A stretch of DNA of 64,000 bases from RGIG4608 sp051867875 (GCA_051867875.1 JBJDZG010000030.1:1-64000), one strand, 5' to 3'. Shown: positions 53,864-61,606, numbered from the stretch's first letter. The notes: generated by a model not told the origin, from the sequence alone. Program-made: numbers and translations.

Positions 53864-53960
53864 CACAGCGGGATGCGGATTTTGTACCGCAGACAAATTC
53901 TTTCGTTCGCAAAACAACTCCCCGTTTTTGCGACACTTCACGCACAAAATCCTACTCTGT
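53864..53960 (-). promoter_or_regulatory. Tetrahydrofolate (THF) riboswitch, class I
   Basis: Reading the minus strand from 53960, conserved THF-I blocks occur in order: AGAGTAG, GCGTGAAGTG, GGGGAGTTG, ACGAA, GCGGT, then CGCATCCCGCT. The inner helix TCGCAAAA/TTTTGCGA and outer ATTTTGT/ACAAAAT pairings are intact. It precedes folT, a classic THF-riboswitch target. The aptamer ends ~60 nt before the ribosome-binding site; the intervening GCTCC can pair with GGAG, so translational control is plausible. Confidence 0.85.
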
Positions 53961-53964
53961 ACGA

Positions 53965-53993
53965 CCATTCTATCACAAATGCAAAAAACATTC
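53965..53993 (-). promoter_or_regulatory. Promoter of folT
   Basis: TTGAAT (53993-53988), 17 nt, TAGAAT (53970-53965) on the minus strand; the riboswitch begins immediately after the start site. Confidence 0.8.
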
Positions 53994-54012
53994 AATAGTT
54001 TTGCCGAAATTC

Positions 54013-54041
54013 TTGACATTTAATGAAAAATATAATATAAT
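54013..54041 (+). promoter_or_regulatory. Promoter of queT
   Basis: TTGACA (54013-54018), 17 nt, TATAAT (54036-54041). It is divergent from the folT promoter, with the -35 boxes 19 bp apart. Confidence 0.88.
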
Positions 54042-54045
54042 AGCC

Positions 54046-54160
54046 CTCGGTGAGTTCGAAACCATCCTCACCGCGAGTACCGAGCGTAAGCAAAGCACTC
54101 AAAAAAACAAAACTAAGGAAAGGAAGCGCGCTATTTTTATCACGCGCGCGAAAAAGAAAA
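54046..54160 (+). promoter_or_regulatory. Structured leader of queT (candidate preQ1 riboswitch)
   Basis: The RNA starts with CGGTGAG/CTCACCG (54048-54073, 7 bp). A downstream ACCGAG can pair instead with the initial CTCGGT, giving two exclusive folds, and an A-rich stretch ends ACTAAGGAAAGGAAG. queT genes are often preceded by preQ1 riboswitches. I cannot assign a preQ1 class, so this is inference. A GCGCGC...GCGCGC hairpin lies between the Shine-Dalgarno-like AAGGAAG and the ATG. Confidence 0.5.
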
Positions 54161-54658
54161 ATGAACGCAAAAAGCAAAAATCAAAACAGGGTGCGAAATA
54201 TCTGTATTTCCGCCGTCATCGCCGCTCTCTACGTCGTGCTGACGCTCGTCTGCGCCGCACTCGGACTGTCCTCGGGAGCAATTCAGCTCCGAGTTTCCGA
54301 GGCGCTGTGCGTGCTCGTTTGTTTCAGCCCCTCGGCAATAACGGGACTTACGGTGGGCTGCCTTATTTCCAATATCATCACGAGCGCAAATATTCTCGAC
54401 ATAGTATTCGGAACACTTGCGACCTTCATCGGCGCACTCGGCGGATATTATCTTCGCAAGCATACGTATCTCGTAACGCTCCCGACACTCGCGGCAAATA
54501 CCGTTATCGTGCCCCTCGTGATAGTATACGGCTTCGGCGTAACCGACACTTCCCTGCCGCTTGTCGCACTCACCGTCGGAATAGGCGAATTTCTCTCCGC
54601 GACTGTGCTCGGTACGGCACTGCTCATAATGCTCAAAAAGTATAATTTCAAATTGTAA
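54161..54658 (+). CDS. queT: QueT-family queuosine-precursor ECF transporter S component
   Basis: 165 aa from the ATG at 54161 (MNAKSKNQNRVRNICISAVIAAL); the upstream open frame has no start codon near a ribosome-binding site. Five or six membrane helices with the QueT features AIQLRVSEALCVLVCFSPSAITGLTVGCLISN (~45-75). It would import preQ1 or a related queuosine precursor through the shared ECF module. It is monocistronic with its own terminator. Confidence 0.88.
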   Translation: MNAKSKNQNRVRNICISAVIAALYVVLTLVCAALGLSSGAIQLRVSEALCVLVCFSPSAITGLTVGCLISNIITSANILDIVFGTLATFIGALGGYYLRKHTYLVTLPTLAANTVIVPLVIVYGFGVTDTSLPLVALTVGIGEFLSATVLGTALLIMLKKYNFKL

Positions 54659-54661
54659 ACA

Positions 54662-54691
54662 CAAAAAAGCCGTCCAAAAGGACGGCTTTTT
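54662..54691 (+). terminator. Terminator of queT
   Basis: AAAAAAGCCGTCC, AAAA loop, GGACGGCTTTTTT: a 13-bp perfect stem. Confidence 0.93.
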
Positions 54692-54751
54692 TGCCGCGTT
54701 AGCACAACCTCATCGGCGTTTTCGCCCGCTTGGCGCGGCGCAAACACAACA

Positions 54752-54780
54752 ACCGTAGGGACCGGCGTCCCGACGGTCCG
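54752..54780 (+). repeat. REP hairpin, subtype B
   Basis: CCGTAG then GGACCG-G-CG-TCC-CG-A-CGGTCC: GTAG foot, 6-bp stem, G/A mismatch, 2 bp, 3-nt loop. Same architecture as subtypes A and C with different bases. Confidence 0.85.
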
Positions 54781-54811
54781 CCCCGCATTCGCGCAGGCTC
54801 ACGCTCATCAA

Positions 54812-54840
54812 CCGTAGGGGGCGACGTCCTCGACGCCCCG
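54812..54840 (+). repeat. REP hairpin, subtype A
   Basis: Plus-orientation copy identical to the core at 17401-17431, 60 bp after the subtype B copy. Confidence 0.85.
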
Positions 54841-54933
54841 TTTTGAAACGCAAACAAAATATTTGCCGAAAAAACATTTAATAATTTGATATGTTTCCCT
54901 GATTTTTTCTATCGCAAAAGATTTTATATTTTT

Positions 54934-54962
54934 CGGGGCGTCGAGGACGTCGCCCCCTACGG
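54934..54962 (-). repeat. REP hairpin, subtype A
   Basis: Minus-orientation copy; with 54812 it forms an inverted pair about 95 nt apart (BIME-like). Confidence 0.85.
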
Positions 54963-55019
54963 AGTATAATCAAAATTCCAAACGTAGCAAAAAAATTATA
55001 ATGGGCGCGCGAGGGTTTG

Positions 55020-55205
55020 TTTGCTATCAATAGACGTGAAGATACCGAAGCTTGATAGCCGCTTTTTCTCTGCAAGCGTAGGCGCAGAGAAAAAGCTAAC
55101 AAAAAGAGACGCCGAATGAGAGTTTCGCTCTCTGCGGAGAGCGAGGCGGGGCTGCGCGCCCCACCGCCCGCGCCGCCTTTTACAAAAGGCGGGCGAAAAC
55201 GCAGA
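55020..55205 (-). repeat. Composite dispersed repeat, copy 3
   Basis: On the minus strand this has the triple-hairpin GC-rich block, the GTTAGC linker and the AAAAGCGGCT...TTGATAGCAAAC tail in the same order as 17162-17340, with a few substitutions. Copies lie 38 kb apart, so the element is mobile or spread by recombination. It has no coding capacity. Confidence 0.8.
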
Positions 55206-55229
55206 ACGGGCACGGCGCACGCGCAACAA

Positions 55230-55258
55230 CCGTAGGGGGCGACGTCCTCGACGCCCCG
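55230..55258 (+). repeat. REP hairpin, subtype A
   Basis: Plus-orientation copy directly beside the composite repeat, the same association seen at 17104. Confidence 0.85.
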
Positions 55259-55313
55259 CTCCGATTGCGCATGAAAAAACGCATCTACCGTAAGGTCAGC
55301 AATATTTTTTCCA

Positions 55314-55350
55314 ACTGCAAAAACACCGCCCTATCGGACGGCGTCTTTGT
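55314..55350 (-). terminator. Terminator of the importer operon
   Basis: On the minus strand ACGCCGTCC, 5-nt loop, GGGCGGTGT (two G-T pairs) then TTTTT, shortly after the ATPase stop. Confidence 0.8.
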
Positions 55351-55361
55351 TTTCAAAATTT

Positions 55362-56156
55362 TTATGAGAGTATCGTTCGGTCATTGGCAAATTCTTTTCC
55401 GCTCGCCTTGGTGAAAAGACCTAAAAGGTCCTCAACGGTCAAATTTTCCTTTGCCTTTCCCGATATGTCAACTACAATTCTGCCCTCGTGCATCATAATG
55501 AGTCTGTTGCCATGGCGTATTGCATCGTGCATATTGTGAGTTATCATAATCGTAGTAAGGTGATTTTCCGAAACTATCTTATCGGTAATTTCCAGCACCT
55601 TTTCGGCGGTTTTGGGGTCGAGCGCCGCCGTGTGCTCGTCGAGCAGGAGAAGCTTTGGCGCATTCATCGACGCCATCAGAAGTGTTACTGCCTGACGCTG
55701 GCCGCCCGAAAGCAAGCCGACCTTGCTCGTCATTCTGTCTTCCAGACCGAGCCCGAGAGTCGCAAGAAGCGCTCTGTATTCCTCTCTCTCGCTCTTTGAA
55801 ATTCCCCACGAGAGACCGCGTCTGCGTCCTCTGCGTCTTGCGAGCGCGAGGTTTTCCTGAATTTCCATATCGGCGGCAGTACCCATCATCGGGTCCTGAA
55901 AAACTCTGCCGAGGAACGTCGCTCTTTTGTGCTCGGACATTGAGGTAATGTCCTTGCCGTCAATGATTATTTCACCCTCATCGAGCTTCCAAGCACCGCA
56001 GATGGCATTGAGCATCGTGCTCTTGCCCGCTCCGTTTCCGCCTATGACGGTAACGAAATCACCGTCATCAAGTGTCAGCGAAAGATTGTTAAGTGCCTTT
56101 TTTTCATTTATCGTGCCTGCGTTGAAGGTCTTTGAAATATTTTTTATTTCAAGCAT
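55362..56156 (-). CDS. ABC importer ATP-binding protein (TrpXYZ type)
   Basis: 264 aa from the ATG at 56156 (MLEIKNISKTFNAG), after GGGGAG; the longer frame runs into the permease. Walker A GGNGAGKST (~39-47), signature LLSGGQRQA (~146), Walker B LLLLDEHTAALDP (~164-176; Glu-His-Thr in place of the usual Glu-Pro-Thr, as is normal for this branch). It overlaps the permease end by 8 nt. It is the energy component of an amino-acid importer with the next two genes. Confidence 0.93.
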   Translation of the reverse strand: MLEIKNISKTFNAGTINEKKALNNLSLTLDDGDFVTVIGGNGAGKSTMLNAICGAWKLDEGEIIIDGKDITSMSEHKRATFLGRVFQDPMMGTAADMEIQENLALARRRGRRRGLSWGISKSEREEYRALLATLGLGLEDRMTSKVGLLSGGQRQAVTLLMASMNAPKLLLLDEHTAALDPKTAEKVLEITDKIVSENHLTTIMITHNMHDAIRHGNRLIMMHEGRIVVDISGKAKENLTVEDLLGLFTKASGKEFANDRTILS

Positions 56157-57063
56157 TTTTCTCTCCCCCCTTCGCAGTCTTTTTGGCAGCCGCGCCCGAA
56201 AAATACTTCGCTTTGAGGTTCGGCACTCCGAGGAACACCGCAACGACGAGCGCGGAGAGCATTTTGAGCAGGTCCGTGTCAAGTCCCGCAAATACCACTA
56301 CCTGATATACTACATAGTAGATTACTCCGCCGAGCAACGCTCCGCAAAGGCGCACGGCAAAATTGCGCGCAACCTTTGATAAGAGCACCTCGCCGACGAT
56401 TATCGCCGCAAGACCTATAACAATCGCGCCGCGTCCCATATTGATATCGGCAAAGCCCTGATACTGCGCGAGAAGCGCGCCCGAGAGCGCAACGAGTGCA
56501 TTCGAGATAATAAGACCGAGCACCTTATTCAGGTTTGTGTTGATGCCTTGTGCACGGCTCATATTTATGTTACAGCCCGTCGCGCGTATTGCCGAGCCGA
56601 GCTCCGTTCCGAAGAACCAGTAGAGCAGACCGATTATCACGCCCGCTATCAGAAGAAGCGTTATAAGCGCTTCGGTAATATTCATCTGCGTAACGATTAC
56701 GGGGAATTTTCTCGGGGAGAGAGGTCTGTTCGCCTGACCCAGGATTTTAAGATTGACCGACCAGAGCATAAGCTGTGTCAGAATTCCCGCAAGAATGGCG
56801 GGAATATCGAGGAAGGTGTGAAAAAATCCCGTTACGAGTCCTGCAATACCGCCCGCTATCATAGCGCAGAGCATGGCGAGCCAAGGGTTAACACCCGCAC
56901 TTATGAGCATAGTGCACACCGCCGCGCCCGTGCATATCGAGCCGTCAACCGTAAGGTCGCTTATTGCAAGTATTTTGTAGGTGATGTAAAGCCCCACCGC
57001 CATAATTCCCCAGATAAGTCCGAGGGATACGGCGCCCGGAAGGCTGCCGAGTAATTGTATCAT
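56149..57063 (-). CDS. ABC importer permease (TrpXYZ type)
   Basis: 304 aa, about eight membrane helices, BPD_transp_2-like fold (related to branched-chain amino acid and ribose permeases): SLGLIWGIMAVGLYITYKILAISDLTVDGS at the N-terminus and GFADINMGRGAIVIGLAAIIVGEVLL near residue 215-240. It lies between the binding-protein and ATPase genes. Confidence 0.92.
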   Translation of the reverse strand: MIQLLGSLPGAVSLGLIWGIMAVGLYITYKILAISDLTVDGSICTGAAVCTMLISAGVNPWLAMLCAMIAGGIAGLVTGFFHTFLDIPAILAGILTQLMLWSVNLKILGQANRPLSPRKFPVIVTQMNITEALITLLLIAGVIIGLLYWFFGTELGSAIRATGCNINMSRAQGINTNLNKVLGLIISNALVALSGALLAQYQGFADINMGRGAIVIGLAAIIVGEVLLSKVARNFAVRLCGALLGGVIYYVVYQVVVFAGLDTDLLKMLSALVVAVFLGVPNLKAKYFSGAAAKKTAKGGEKNA

Positions 57064-57103
57064 TTCAGTTTTAAGTTCCTTTTTGTTTTTTTGTTTATTT
57101 AAG

Positions 57104-57127
57104 TCAGCCCTCCCGATATGAGAGGGC
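57104..57127 (-). terminator. Intercistronic hairpin after the binding-protein gene
   Basis: AGCCCTC and GAGGGCT-type arms with a ~9-nt loop, without a T-run, between the binding-protein stop and the permease start. It probably stabilises or partly terminates the binding-protein mRNA so that this component is made in excess. Confidence 0.55.
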
Positions 57128-57146
57128 TTCTGTTTACTGTCTTAAA

Positions 57147-58103
57147 TTATTTTATTTCTTCGTAACCTGCGGGAACGGTGATACCGAGAAGCTCTGCCAT
57201 TTCCTTGTTAAATTTCTTCGTAGCGGGAGCGTATTCTACGGGCATGGCGGAGATGTCAGCTTCACCCTTAAGAATTTTAGCCGCCATTTCAGCGGTCTTT
57301 ACTCCGAGGTCGTAGTAGCTTATGGAAAGAGATGCAACACCGCACGAACGGCAAAGATTCTCCTCGCCTGCGAAAAGAGGGATCCTCTTTTCTCTTACGA
57401 TGTTACCGATAGTTTCAGCGCAGGAAGCAGCCGTGTTATCGGTGGGAACATAGAGAACGTCGCACTGTTCGGCCGCGGCAGTAGCAACTGCCGAAATTTC
57501 GTTGGAATCTGCGAACGGGAAGGACACTGCCTCAACTCCGTGCTCGCCGAGGAACTTTGTTACCTGGTCTACCTGATATTTGGAGTTTGCTTCCGCCGAG
57601 CAGAAGATAATGCCTACTTTCTTTACGTCCGGGCAGATTTCAAGAATCATATTGACCTGACCTTCAAGGCTTGCAAGGTCGCTCGTGCCGGATACGTTTC
57701 CGCCTACCGTGCCGTTAAAATTGTCAATTCCGAGAGCTACGCCGAATTCCGTAATGGACGTACCGAGGATCGGAATGGTCGAGGTTGCGCTGTACGCCGC
57801 CTGAAGCGCGGGAGTTGCGTTGGCAAGAATGAGGTCGACTTTTTTGTTTATAAAGCTGTTGATGATGGTTGAGCAAACCTGTGTGTCGCCCGAAGCATTC
57901 TGAAGGTCAAATTCAACGTTTTCCTCGCCGAGAAGCTCTACGAGCCTGTCCATAAAGCCCTGCGTTGCCGCGTCAAGTGCTTCGTGCTGGGTGAGCTGGC
58001 AGATGCCGACTACGAATTTGTCGCTGCTGTCGCAAGCGGTAAACGCGAAAAGCGACATTGTGAGAATGGAAAGTGTGAGAATGAGTGCCAATGTTTTTTT
58101 CAT
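57147..58103 (-). CDS. ABC importer substrate-binding lipoprotein (TrpX type)
   Basis: 318 aa. The signal peptide ends in a lipobox (FTAC, Cys about residue 24). The two-lobed ABC_sub_bind domain follows (FVVGICQLTQHEALDAATQGFMDRL ... LILANATPALQAAYSATSTIPILGTSITEFG ... YVPTDNTAASCAETI). Family members are annotated as tryptophan/tyrosine binding proteins. The upstream T-box points to tyrosine here. AGGAG lies 7 nt before the ATG. Confidence 0.92.
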   Translation of the reverse strand: MKKTLALILTLSILTMSLFAFTACDSSDKFVVGICQLTQHEALDAATQGFMDRLVELLGEENVEFDLQNASGDTQVCSTIINSFINKKVDLILANATPALQAAYSATSTIPILGTSITEFGVALGIDNFNGTVGGNVSGTSDLASLEGQVNMILEICPDVKKVGIIFCSAEANSKYQVDQVTKFLGEHGVEAVSFPFADSNEISAVATAAAEQCDVLYVPTDNTAASCAETIGNIVREKRIPLFAGEENLCRSCGVASLSISYYDLGVKTAEMAAKILKGEADISAMPVEYAPATKKFNKEMAELLGITVPAGYEEIK

Positions 58104-58177
58104 AATGTGTCTCCTTTTCTGCCGTAAGATGCACTTGATTACGGCATTTCAAAAAATATTTTTTTGCGAGAGCAACT

Positions 58178-58456
58178 AAAAAACCCCTGCATCTTTTTAA
58201 GATGCAGGGACGAAAAGACCGTGTTACCACTCTGCTTCGGCTAAACCTCACGGTTTAACCCTTATCGACTTCTATCAAAGTCTTTGCCCGTAACGGGGGC
58301 TACCGTTGTGCCTACAGACCGAAATAAAATCCGGTGTTCAACACACAACTTGCAAAATGTACGCCACAAGCTTACTTGCCGCTGTCTCTCACCGCCCGAC
58401 AGCTCTCTGAAGGCATTTCACCTTGCGCTCTTTTTGCTCAAACGTCTTTTTATGTT
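58178..58456 (-). promoter_or_regulatory. T-box riboswitch, probably tyrosine-specific
   Basis: A ~280-nt leader upstream of the importer. The T-box core GAGTGGTAACACGG (58233-58219) is followed by a strong terminator: CCCTGCATCTT, AAAA, AGATGCAGGG and TTTTTT (58209-58178). In stem I the likely specifier loop lies opposite GGTGAAAT and reads GTACATTT, giving codon UAC (58361-58359), i.e. Tyr. The bulge UGGU would pair with ACCA, fitting discriminator A (tRNA-Tyr) and not G (tRNA-Trp). Uncharged tRNA would switch the importer on. Confidence 0.88.
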
Positions 58457-58462
58457 GTGCCC

Positions 58463-58491
58463 ATTTTAGCACAACATAATTAATTTGTCAA
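58463..58491 (-). promoter_or_regulatory. Promoter of the T-box/importer operon
   Basis: TTGACA (58491-58486), 17 nt, TAAAAT (58468-58463) on the minus strand. A 9-bp inverted repeat (ATGTTGTGC and GCACAACAT, 58452-58477) brackets the -10 box. Confidence 0.9.
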
Positions 58492-58576
58492 TAGCTTTTT
58501 TCAAAAAAATTAAAAAAATTATTAATGTTAATTTTTTCACGTCCGGGCGAATGAATAACGAATAACGAAGAATCAA

Positions 58577-58720
58577 AAAATGGGCGCACCATACCGTATT
58601 GGTGCGCCCGGGCAGAAAGGAGGTAGCCGTCGAAGGACGGCACTATGCACCAAACGGCGCATTTTGAATATATGATTTACGTAAAAAAATAATCTCGGAA
58701 AATTGAAAATGTAAATTTCT
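58577..58720 (-). ncRNA. Putative small RNA with an anti-Shine-Dalgarno segment
   Basis: A promoter at 58727-58755 and a strong terminator (GGGCGCACCA, 8-nt loop, TGGTGCGCCC, A, TTTTTT at 58609-58575) define a ~145-nt minus-strand transcript between the dus gene and the T-box operon. It has no good ORF. It contains a GCCGTC/GACGGC hairpin (58627-58642), and the single-stranded link before the terminator reads ACCTCCTTTCT (58624-58614), which equals the anti-SD tail of 16S rRNA. It could bind Shine-Dalgarno sequences. Confidence 0.5.
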
Positions 58721-58726
58721 ATTACA

Positions 58727-58755
58727 AATATACAGCTAAAATTTAACAATGTCAA
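58727..58755 (-). promoter_or_regulatory. Promoter of the putative small RNA
   Basis: TTGACA (58755-58750), 17 nt, TATATT (58732-58727) on the minus strand, 75-100 nt downstream of the dus stop codon and with no gene between it and the terminator. Confidence 0.7.
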
Positions 58756-58829
58756 TAGTCTTTATGAAATTTTGTTAAATCTTGACATATTTTTTTACAT
58801 ATTTTGTGCATTTATTACAATGAGCTTAC

Positions 58830-59840
58830 TCATTTGAGCGTGTCGAGGAGCTCTGCAAGCTCCGCATAGCTCTCCGAGATATTTATGCGTTGGCGCACTT
58901 CCGCCGCGCCCCTTATTCCTTTCATATACCAACCGAGATGCTTTCGGCTTTCCAATATTCCCACGCGCTCTCCCTTGTTTTCAACAAGCAATTTAAGGTG
59001 GCGAAGCGCCGTGTCAATAACCTCGCTCTGCGGAATCTCACGGACCTCTCCGCCCTCTGAAAGCCTCGTTGCATTCTCAAAAATGAACGGATTTCCGAGA
59101 GCGCCCCGTCCTATCATAACGCCGTCAACGCCCGTCCTGTCAATCATTGAGAGCGCGTCCTCGGGTGAAAAAATATCTCCGTTTCCGACGACGGGAATGC
59201 TCACGGCGCGCTTGACCTTTGCAATTTCAGCCCAGTCTGCGCTCGGCGCATACTGTTGCTCGCGCGTTCTGCCGTGCACGCAGATGAGCGACGCGCCGTT
59301 GTCCTCGAGAATTTTCGCCACTTCAACCGCGTTTATTGAATTTTTATCCCAGCCGAGACGGATTTTCACCGTCACGGGCAGTGCTACCGCGTCCGCTACC
59401 GCACGCACGATTTGCCCCGCAAGGCGCGGGTTGCGAAGTAGCGCAGAGCCCTCGCCGTTTGATACAATTTTGGGGACGGGACAGCCCATATTTATGTCAA
59501 TGGCGGTCGGAACGTGGCACGAGGTCGTGCCTCGGTAGTCGTTCTCGGCAATCATTCGCGCCGCCTCCGCCATAAATTCCGGCTCGCTTCCGAAAATCTG
59601 CACCGCCATGGGCAACTCTTCCTCTCCAATCGCCGCGAGAGGCGCGGTCTTTGAAGGGTGATTTTCAATATTCTTTTTGTTGTTCTGCTCATAACAGAGT
59701 GCCTTAGCGCAGACCATCTCGCTAACGACGTACTCCGCGCCGTATTCACGGCAGATTTTGCGGAAGGAAGAGTCCGTCGCACCCGCCATCGGCGCAAGCA
59801 TCAGACCGTATTTAAGCTCCGCATTTCCTATCTTCAACAT
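58830..59840 (-). CDS. dusB: tRNA-dihydrouridine synthase (DusB type)
   Basis: 336 aa, an FMN-dependent TIM barrel. Dus motifs are present: LMLAPMAGATDSSFRKICREYGAEYVVSEMV (~13-43), DINMGCPVPKIVSNGEGSALLRNP (~114-137, with the catalytic Cys in MGCP), HGRTREQQY and GNGDIFSPEDAL. It reduces specific uridines in tRNA. GGAGA precedes the ATG. It is monocistronic with its own promoter. Confidence 0.94.
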   Translation of the reverse strand: MLKIGNAELKYGLMLAPMAGATDSSFRKICREYGAEYVVSEMVCAKALCYEQNNKKNIENHPSKTAPLAAIGEEELPMAVQIFGSEPEFMAEAARMIAENDYRGTTSCHVPTAIDINMGCPVPKIVSNGEGSALLRNPRLAGQIVRAVADAVALPVTVKIRLGWDKNSINAVEVAKILEDNGASLICVHGRTREQQYAPSADWAEIAKVKRAVSIPVVGNGDIFSPEDALSMIDRTGVDGVMIGRGALGNPFIFENATRLSEGGEVREIPQSEVIDTALRHLKLLVENKGERVGILESRKHLGWYMKGIRGAAEVRQRINISESYAELAELLDTLK

Positions 59841-59920
59841 ATTTTTCTCCGAATTTCGGGCAATTCGGCAAAGGTGCGCCGAAATTACCGCAAAAAGTTT
59901 CTTTCATCGTTTATAAACGA

Positions 59921-59949
59921 ATTATATCACACTCGGAGCAACTTTTCAA
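59921..59949 (-). promoter_or_regulatory. Promoter of dusB
   Basis: TTGAAA (59949-59944), 17 nt, TATAAT (59926-59921) on the minus strand. A 12-nt palindrome CGTTTATAAACG (59908-59919) lies over the start site. Confidence 0.82.
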
Positions 59950-60080
59950 CCGCAAAACGGATTTTGTTCACAAAATGTTAATATAATTGAGGTAAAATTA
60001 ATTAGTATTATCAAAAATGTGCCAAAACGCAGTCAAAAAGTGAATTGTGCACAAAAAAATCACACAAAGAAGGAGACGCG

Positions 60081-61043
60081 ATGGCTTACACCCCAAGAAA
60101 TCCGAAAAAACCGAATAACGCGTACAAAACGGGCAAGCTCTCGCGCGCGAAAAGCTTTTCCCGTAAGAAATTCAATCCCGTGCCCCTCATTGTGCTCGCC
60201 TGCGTGCTCGCGAGCTTTATCGGTGCGGTAATTCTCGGCTCGTACCTCGGCGACAAGGCGGAGCAGTCGCAGAACACGACGACAACGCCGGGCGGAGCGT
60301 CCTCGCTAAATCCCCCGGCACCCGACAAAACCGACCCGAGGGTTGACCTTAACGCATTCCTTGCCGACATGACGGGTGCTGACCCCGAAGAAAGTCTCTC
60401 CGCTCAAACAGGCGTGGCAAGAGAACGCGGCAACGCGCTTTTCATTCCCCTGCGCGACACCGACGGAAAGCTCATTTATTCGTCCGATAAGACCGACGAG
60501 CTCGGCTATCCCGCGCGAAGCAATCTGACGCTCGAAAGGCTTAATAATCACTTTGATTACTACGTGGATTTTGCAGTGGGATATTTGAGGTCCGACTTTT
60601 CGCCGAGTATTACTCCCGCCGAGAGACTCAAAATTCAGTCCGACGAGATAATCTTGCTCTCCGAGGCGACAGAGGAAGCCTTTGGGCAGATAATCGTCAG
60701 CTTTAACGGTGAGATAAATAAAGATAACCTTATTTATTATCAGGCATACCTCGTTGACTTAAAACTCGCTTGCCCCGAAATTCCCGTCGGAATTGAGCTG
60801 TCCTACGATTTCGTGATAAGCTCCGATAACTCGGGAACGCTCGCAGAGCTGCTCTCGATTGCGGATTTTTACGCCATTGACCTCGGCGCGGCGGGTGCGG
60901 AAGCGCTTGAAGGAGTGCTCTCGGGCATGGTCTACCTCAATGAGCGCTACGGCTGTGTCGTTCTCCTGTCCGACTGCGAGGATATAGCCGAAAGAATAGC
61001 GAAGCTGACAGACAAAAAGATTAATAATTTCGTTGTAAAATAA
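60081..61043 (+). CDS. Membrane-anchored extracytoplasmic protein of unknown function
   Basis: 320 aa from the ATG at 60081 (MAYTPRNPKKPNNAYKTG), 5 nt after GGAG. A basic cytoplasmic start is followed by one membrane helix (~37-60), a Thr/Pro/Ser-rich linker (~65-90) and a soluble domain (~100-320). The domain has alternating strand/helix blocks ending ...FYAIDLGA, ...VVLLSDCEDIAERI, which resembles a TIM-barrel-like layout, but I recognise no family or catalytic motif. It is 14 nt upstream of the kinase-like gene. Confidence 0.75.
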   Translation: MAYTPRNPKKPNNAYKTGKLSRAKSFSRKKFNPVPLIVLACVLASFIGAVILGSYLGDKAEQSQNTTTTPGGASSLNPPAPDKTDPRVDLNAFLADMTGADPEESLSAQTGVARERGNALFIPLRDTDGKLIYSSDKTDELGYPARSNLTLERLNNHFDYYVDFAVGYLRSDFSPSITPAERLKIQSDEIILLSEATEEAFGQIIVSFNGEINKDNLIYYQAYLVDLKLACPEIPVGIELSYDFVISSDNSGTLAELLSIADFYAIDLGAAGAEALEGVLSGMVYLNERYGCVVLLSDCEDIAERIAKLTDKKINNFVVK

Positions 61044-61057
61044 GATTGGGGGCGCTT

Positions 61058-61597
61058 ATGCTTAACATTGGCTCGTCCGTGCCCGTCAACGGTACGGAAT
61101 ATAAAATAATTAAATTACTCGGGCACGGCAAGGGCGGTTATTCATACCTCAGCGAGCGCGGCGGCGCGCCCTGCGTGCTGAAACAAATTCATCACGAGCC
61201 CTGCTCTTATTATACCTTCGGCGATAAAATCCGCGCGGAAGCCCACGACTACGAGCGACTTTGCAAAACCGGCATCAGAATGCCGAAAATGCTCGGTATC
61301 GACTTTGAAAACGAGCGAATCGTAAAGGAATACATCGACGGTCCGACCGTTTTTGAGCTCGTCCGCGACGGGCTTATGCGCGAGGAATACACCGCGCAAG
61401 TGCGTGAGATGTGCGCACTTCTCTACCCCGCAGGCACAAATATCGACTACTACCCTGCGAATTTCATCGTGCAGGGCGGACTGCTCTACTATATCGACTA
61501 CGAGTGCAACGACTACTGCGACGAGTGGAATTTTGAAAATTGGGGCGTCAGGTATTGGTCGCGCACCGAGGATTTCGAAAGAGCGCTTAAAGGTTAA
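61058..61597 (+). CDS. Small protein-kinase-like (Rio/APH-fold) protein
   Basis: 179 aa from the ATG at 61058, with GGGGG 5 nt upstream. A glycine-rich loop GHGKGGYSYLSE (~20-31) is followed by a Lys in CVLKQIHHE, a Glu-containing helix (IRAEAHDYERL), a catalytic-loop-like NIDYYPANFIV (~133-143) and IDYECNDYC, where the metal-binding Asp would be. The lack of a classical HRD motif suggests a small-molecule or atypical kinase. The substrate is unknown. Confidence 0.75.
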   Translation: MLNIGSSVPVNGTEYKIIKLLGHGKGGYSYLSERGGAPCVLKQIHHEPCSYYTFGDKIRAEAHDYERLCKTGIRMPKMLGIDFENERIVKEYIDGPTVFELVRDGLMREEYTAQVREMCALLYPAGTNIDYYPANFIVQGGLLYYIDYECNDYCDEWNFENWGVRYWSRTEDFERALKG

Positions 61598-61606
61598 TAC
61601 GAATAT

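Larger units (their letters stand above)
54692..55313. repeat. Second gene-free cluster of dispersed repeats
   Basis: About 620 bp with four REP hairpins and one composite repeat (listed separately), and no credible gene. Open frames here are repeat-derived. It lies between queT and the convergent importer operon, as the first cluster lies between convergent genes. Confidence 0.8.
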
